NCBI RefSeq assembly: GCF_018388465.1
Contig: NZ_CP074404.1
Location: 1,302,001 to 1,366,000, forward strand
Direction of reading: 5' to 3'
DNA: 64,000 nucleotides
Origin: Cellulomonas fengjieae
GTDB taxonomy: Bacteria > Actinomycetota > Actinomycetes > Actinomycetales > Cellulomonadaceae
Part shown: piece by piece, positions 62,597 to 64,000 of the stretch
Layout of the letters: the number at the start of each line of letters is the position of its first letter
Position numbering within the stretch: the stretch's first letter is position 1
Translations under genes and position numbers: made by a program
Notes under the pieces: generated by a model
Seen by the model: only the letters and a program-made list of their open reading frames with translations
Database searches by the model: none
Told to the model about the DNA's origin: nothing

Positions 62597-63633
62597 GCCA
62601 CGGGCTGGTGATCGGCAAGTTCTACCCGCCGCACGCCGGCCACCTCGCCCTGGTGCGCACCGCGATGGCACGGTGCGACCGGGTGACGGTCCAGGTGCTC
62701 GGCTCGTCGCAGGAGAGCATCACGCCGCAGCTGCGCGCCTCGTGGCTGCGCACGGAGCTGCCGGGCGCCCACGTCGTCTCGGCCCTCGACGACGAGCCGG
62801 TCGACTACGCCAGCCCCCGCGCGTGGGACGCGCACGTCGCCGTCATCCGCGGCCTGCTGGACGCTCCCGTCGACGAGGTGTTCACCTCGGACAGCTACGG
62901 CGCGGAGCTGGCCCGTCGGCTCGCCGCGACCTGGGTCCCGGTCGATCCCGGCCGGCAGTCCACCCCGGTCTCCGGCACCGCGGTGCGCGCGGACCCCGCC
63001 CGGTACTGGTGGGCGCTGCCCGCGGCCGTGCGCGCCTGGTACGTGCGCCGCGTCGTCGTGCTCGGTGCCGAGTCCACGGGGACGACGACGCTCGCCGAGG
63101 ACCTCAGCAGCCACTTCGGGCTGCCCGTGGTGGCCGAGTTCGGCCGCGAGTGGTCCGAGATCCGGCCGGGCGGGTTCGCCGCGCCCTGGCACACGGCGGA
63201 GTTCGACCTGGTCGCACGCGAGCAGGCACGCCGCGAGGACGACGCCGCCGCGCTCACCCCGGTCCCGCTCCTGGTCTGCGACACGGACGTGCTGGCCACG
63301 ACCGTCTGGCACGAGCGCTACGTCGGGCACGCATCGCCGAGCGTGGCGGGGATCGCCGCCGCGCGGGTGCCGGACCTCTACCTGCTGACCGGCGACGAGA
63401 TCCCGTTCGTGCAGGACGGGCTGCGCGACGGTGAGCACCTGCGCCACGCCATGCAGGACCGGTTCCGCGAGGTCCTCGCCGGCCAGTCGGCACCCTGGGT
63501 GGAGCTGCGGGGCACGCGCGCGCAGCGGCGGGCCGAGGCGGTCGCGGTCGTCGGCCCGTTGCTGGTCAGGCCCCGTGTGCTCGCGGAGCCGATGGAGCAG
63601 CGCAACGGCGACGTCCTGCCGCTCGGAGCGTGA
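62593..63633 (+). CDS. nadR: NadR-type NMN adenylyltransferase / ribosylnicotinamide kinase
   Basis: Bifunctional enzyme of 346 residues. The N-terminal nucleotidyltransferase has GKFYPPHAGHLALV (HxGH) and SGTAVRADPARYWWALP; the C-terminal kinase has the P-loop LGAESTGTTTLAEDL near residue 160. It lacks the N-terminal DNA-binding domain of enterobacterial NadR. It phosphorylates nicotinamide riboside delivered by PnuC and converts NMN to NAD. The P-loop TGTTTL has Thr where Lys is usual (STGKTTL), a point worth checking. Confidence 0.92.
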   Translation: MSHGLVIGKFYPPHAGHLALVRTAMARCDRVTVQVLGSSQESITPQLRASWLRTELPGAHVVSALDDEPVDYASPRAWDAHVAVIRGLLDAPVDEVFTSDSYGAELARRLAATWVPVDPGRQSTPVSGTAVRADPARYWWALPAAVRAWYVRRVVVLGAESTGTTTLAEDLSSHFGLPVVAEFGREWSEIRPGGFAAPWHTAEFDLVAREQARREDDAAALTPVPLLVCDTDVLATTVWHERYVGHASPSVAGIAAARVPDLYLLTGDEIPFVQDGLRDGEHLRHAMQDRFREVLAGQSAPWVELRGTRAQRRAEAVAVVGPLLVRPRVLAEPMEQRNGDVLPLGA

Positions 63634-63655
63634 ACGACCTGGGAGACTCCCTCAG

Positions 63656-64000
63656 GTGACCGACACAACCCACGACCTCGGCCAGGTGTCCGCGGCGCCC
63701 ACGCGCGCCGGCGCTCGCGGCGGTGCCCGCACCGCGCCCGCCGCGCGGATCGACCTCGACGTCGACCAGCTCTTCGCGGACGCCGACGGGTCGCCGGCGC
63801 CGGTCGGCCCGGCGCCGCTCGACGAGAAGCTGCGCCAGGCGTACTTCTGGATGGTCAACCACGCGATCATCAGCCCGCACTACGACGTCGAGTTCCACGA
63901 CCCGGGCCGCGCCCGCACGCACTTCCGCCTGGGCGACTCGCGCGCGCGGGTGGACCTGCCGACGGACCAGTCGTACTCGTCGTTCGTCCTGCTGCCGTTG
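63656..64000 (+). CDS. Unrecognised protein, N-terminal part (runs off the window)
   Basis: GTG at 63656 opens 115 codons to the window edge. The first 30 residues are Ala/Arg-rich and disordered-looking, followed by RIDLDVDQLFADADG and a more ordered part LDEKLRQAYFWMVNHAIISP then HYDVEFHDPGRARTHFRLGD. I do not recognise the family; the spacing of ordered elements would suit the N-terminal region of an ATPase, but no P-loop is reached. Confidence 0.55.
   Translation, partial: MTDTTHDLGQVSAAPTRAGARGGARTAPAARIDLDVDQLFADADGSPAPVGPAPLDEKLRQAYFWMVNHAIISPHYDVEFHDPGRARTHFRLGDSRARVDLPTDQSYSSFVLLPL

Noticed and set aside
1..64000. CRISPR array, prophage or integrative element
   Set aside because: No regularly spaced repeats, integrase, capsid or attachment duplications were seen; the only mobile DNA is the truncated IS5 transposase.

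Overview
The window is about 72% GC, with dense operons, many GTG starts, actinobacterial SOS and MerR-type control sites, and the gene order tig-clpP1-clpP2-clpX followed by valS. It reads as the chromosome of a plant-polysaccharide-degrading actinobacterium, most like a member of the Cellulomonadaceae. This is inferred from gene content; no database was searched.

1-10.6 kb: a LacI-controlled carbohydrate locus in partial decay. Intact genes are a GH51 arabinofuranosidase, a LacI regulator, an LplA/LplB/LplC-type ABC importer, a DUF624 membrane protein and a large beta-helix protein. Between them lie three gene corpses. A GH127-like and a GH95-like hydrolase keep both ends but have lost their middles, and an alpha/beta-hydrolase survives only as its C-terminus. 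Two promoters with LacI-type operators face away from the regulator and importer genes. The substrate is probably an arabinose- and fucose-bearing pectin or hemicellulose side chain.

10.6-22.6 kb: a truncated IS5-family transposase, divergent tRNA-Gly and tRNA-Pro genes, a glutamate decarboxylase plus amino-acid antiporter pair, a frameshifted glycosyltransferase, then trigger factor, ClpP1, ClpP2, ClpX, an AroQ chorismate mutase and an eRF1-like baeRF protein.

22.6-33.2 kb: a long-chain acyl-CoA ligase coupled to valS on the minus strand, and divergently a Pls/PosA-type single-module NRPS (A-T domains, membrane segments, three hexapeptide-repeat blocks), an overlapping M1 peptidase and a phosphopantetheinyl transferase. 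This looks like a self-contained system for making and trimming an amino-acid homopolymer.

33.2-41.3 kb: coenzyme F420 genes. They are an F420-dependent glucose-6-phosphate dehydrogenase-like protein, CofE, CofC and CofD, with CofD in a tightly overlapping operon with an ABC importer of the kind proposed to carry F420-0. A HhH-GPD repair protein, an SRPBCC protein and a DUF4166 protein lie among them. FbiC is not in the window.

41.6-54.3 kb: a DUF222/HNH pseudogene with an SOS box over its start codon, then a MocR-type regulator divergent from a nine-gene operon. The operon encodes beta-ureidopropionase, dihydropyrimidinase, an LLM (F420-type) oxidoreductase, a THI5/NMT1-type ABC importer, a class III aminotransferase and an SDR. 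This covers the reductive pyrimidine route from dihydropyrimidine to the beta-amino acid and semialdehyde, with no conventional dihydropyrimidine dehydrogenase in the window.

54.4-64 kb: a heterodimeric ABC exporter, a secreted lectin-FN3-sugar dehydrogenase, a TipA-like MerR regulator with a textbook 19-bp-spacer promoter, a HAD phosphatase, a PnuC-NadR pair for nicotinamide riboside use, and the start of an unrecognised gene.
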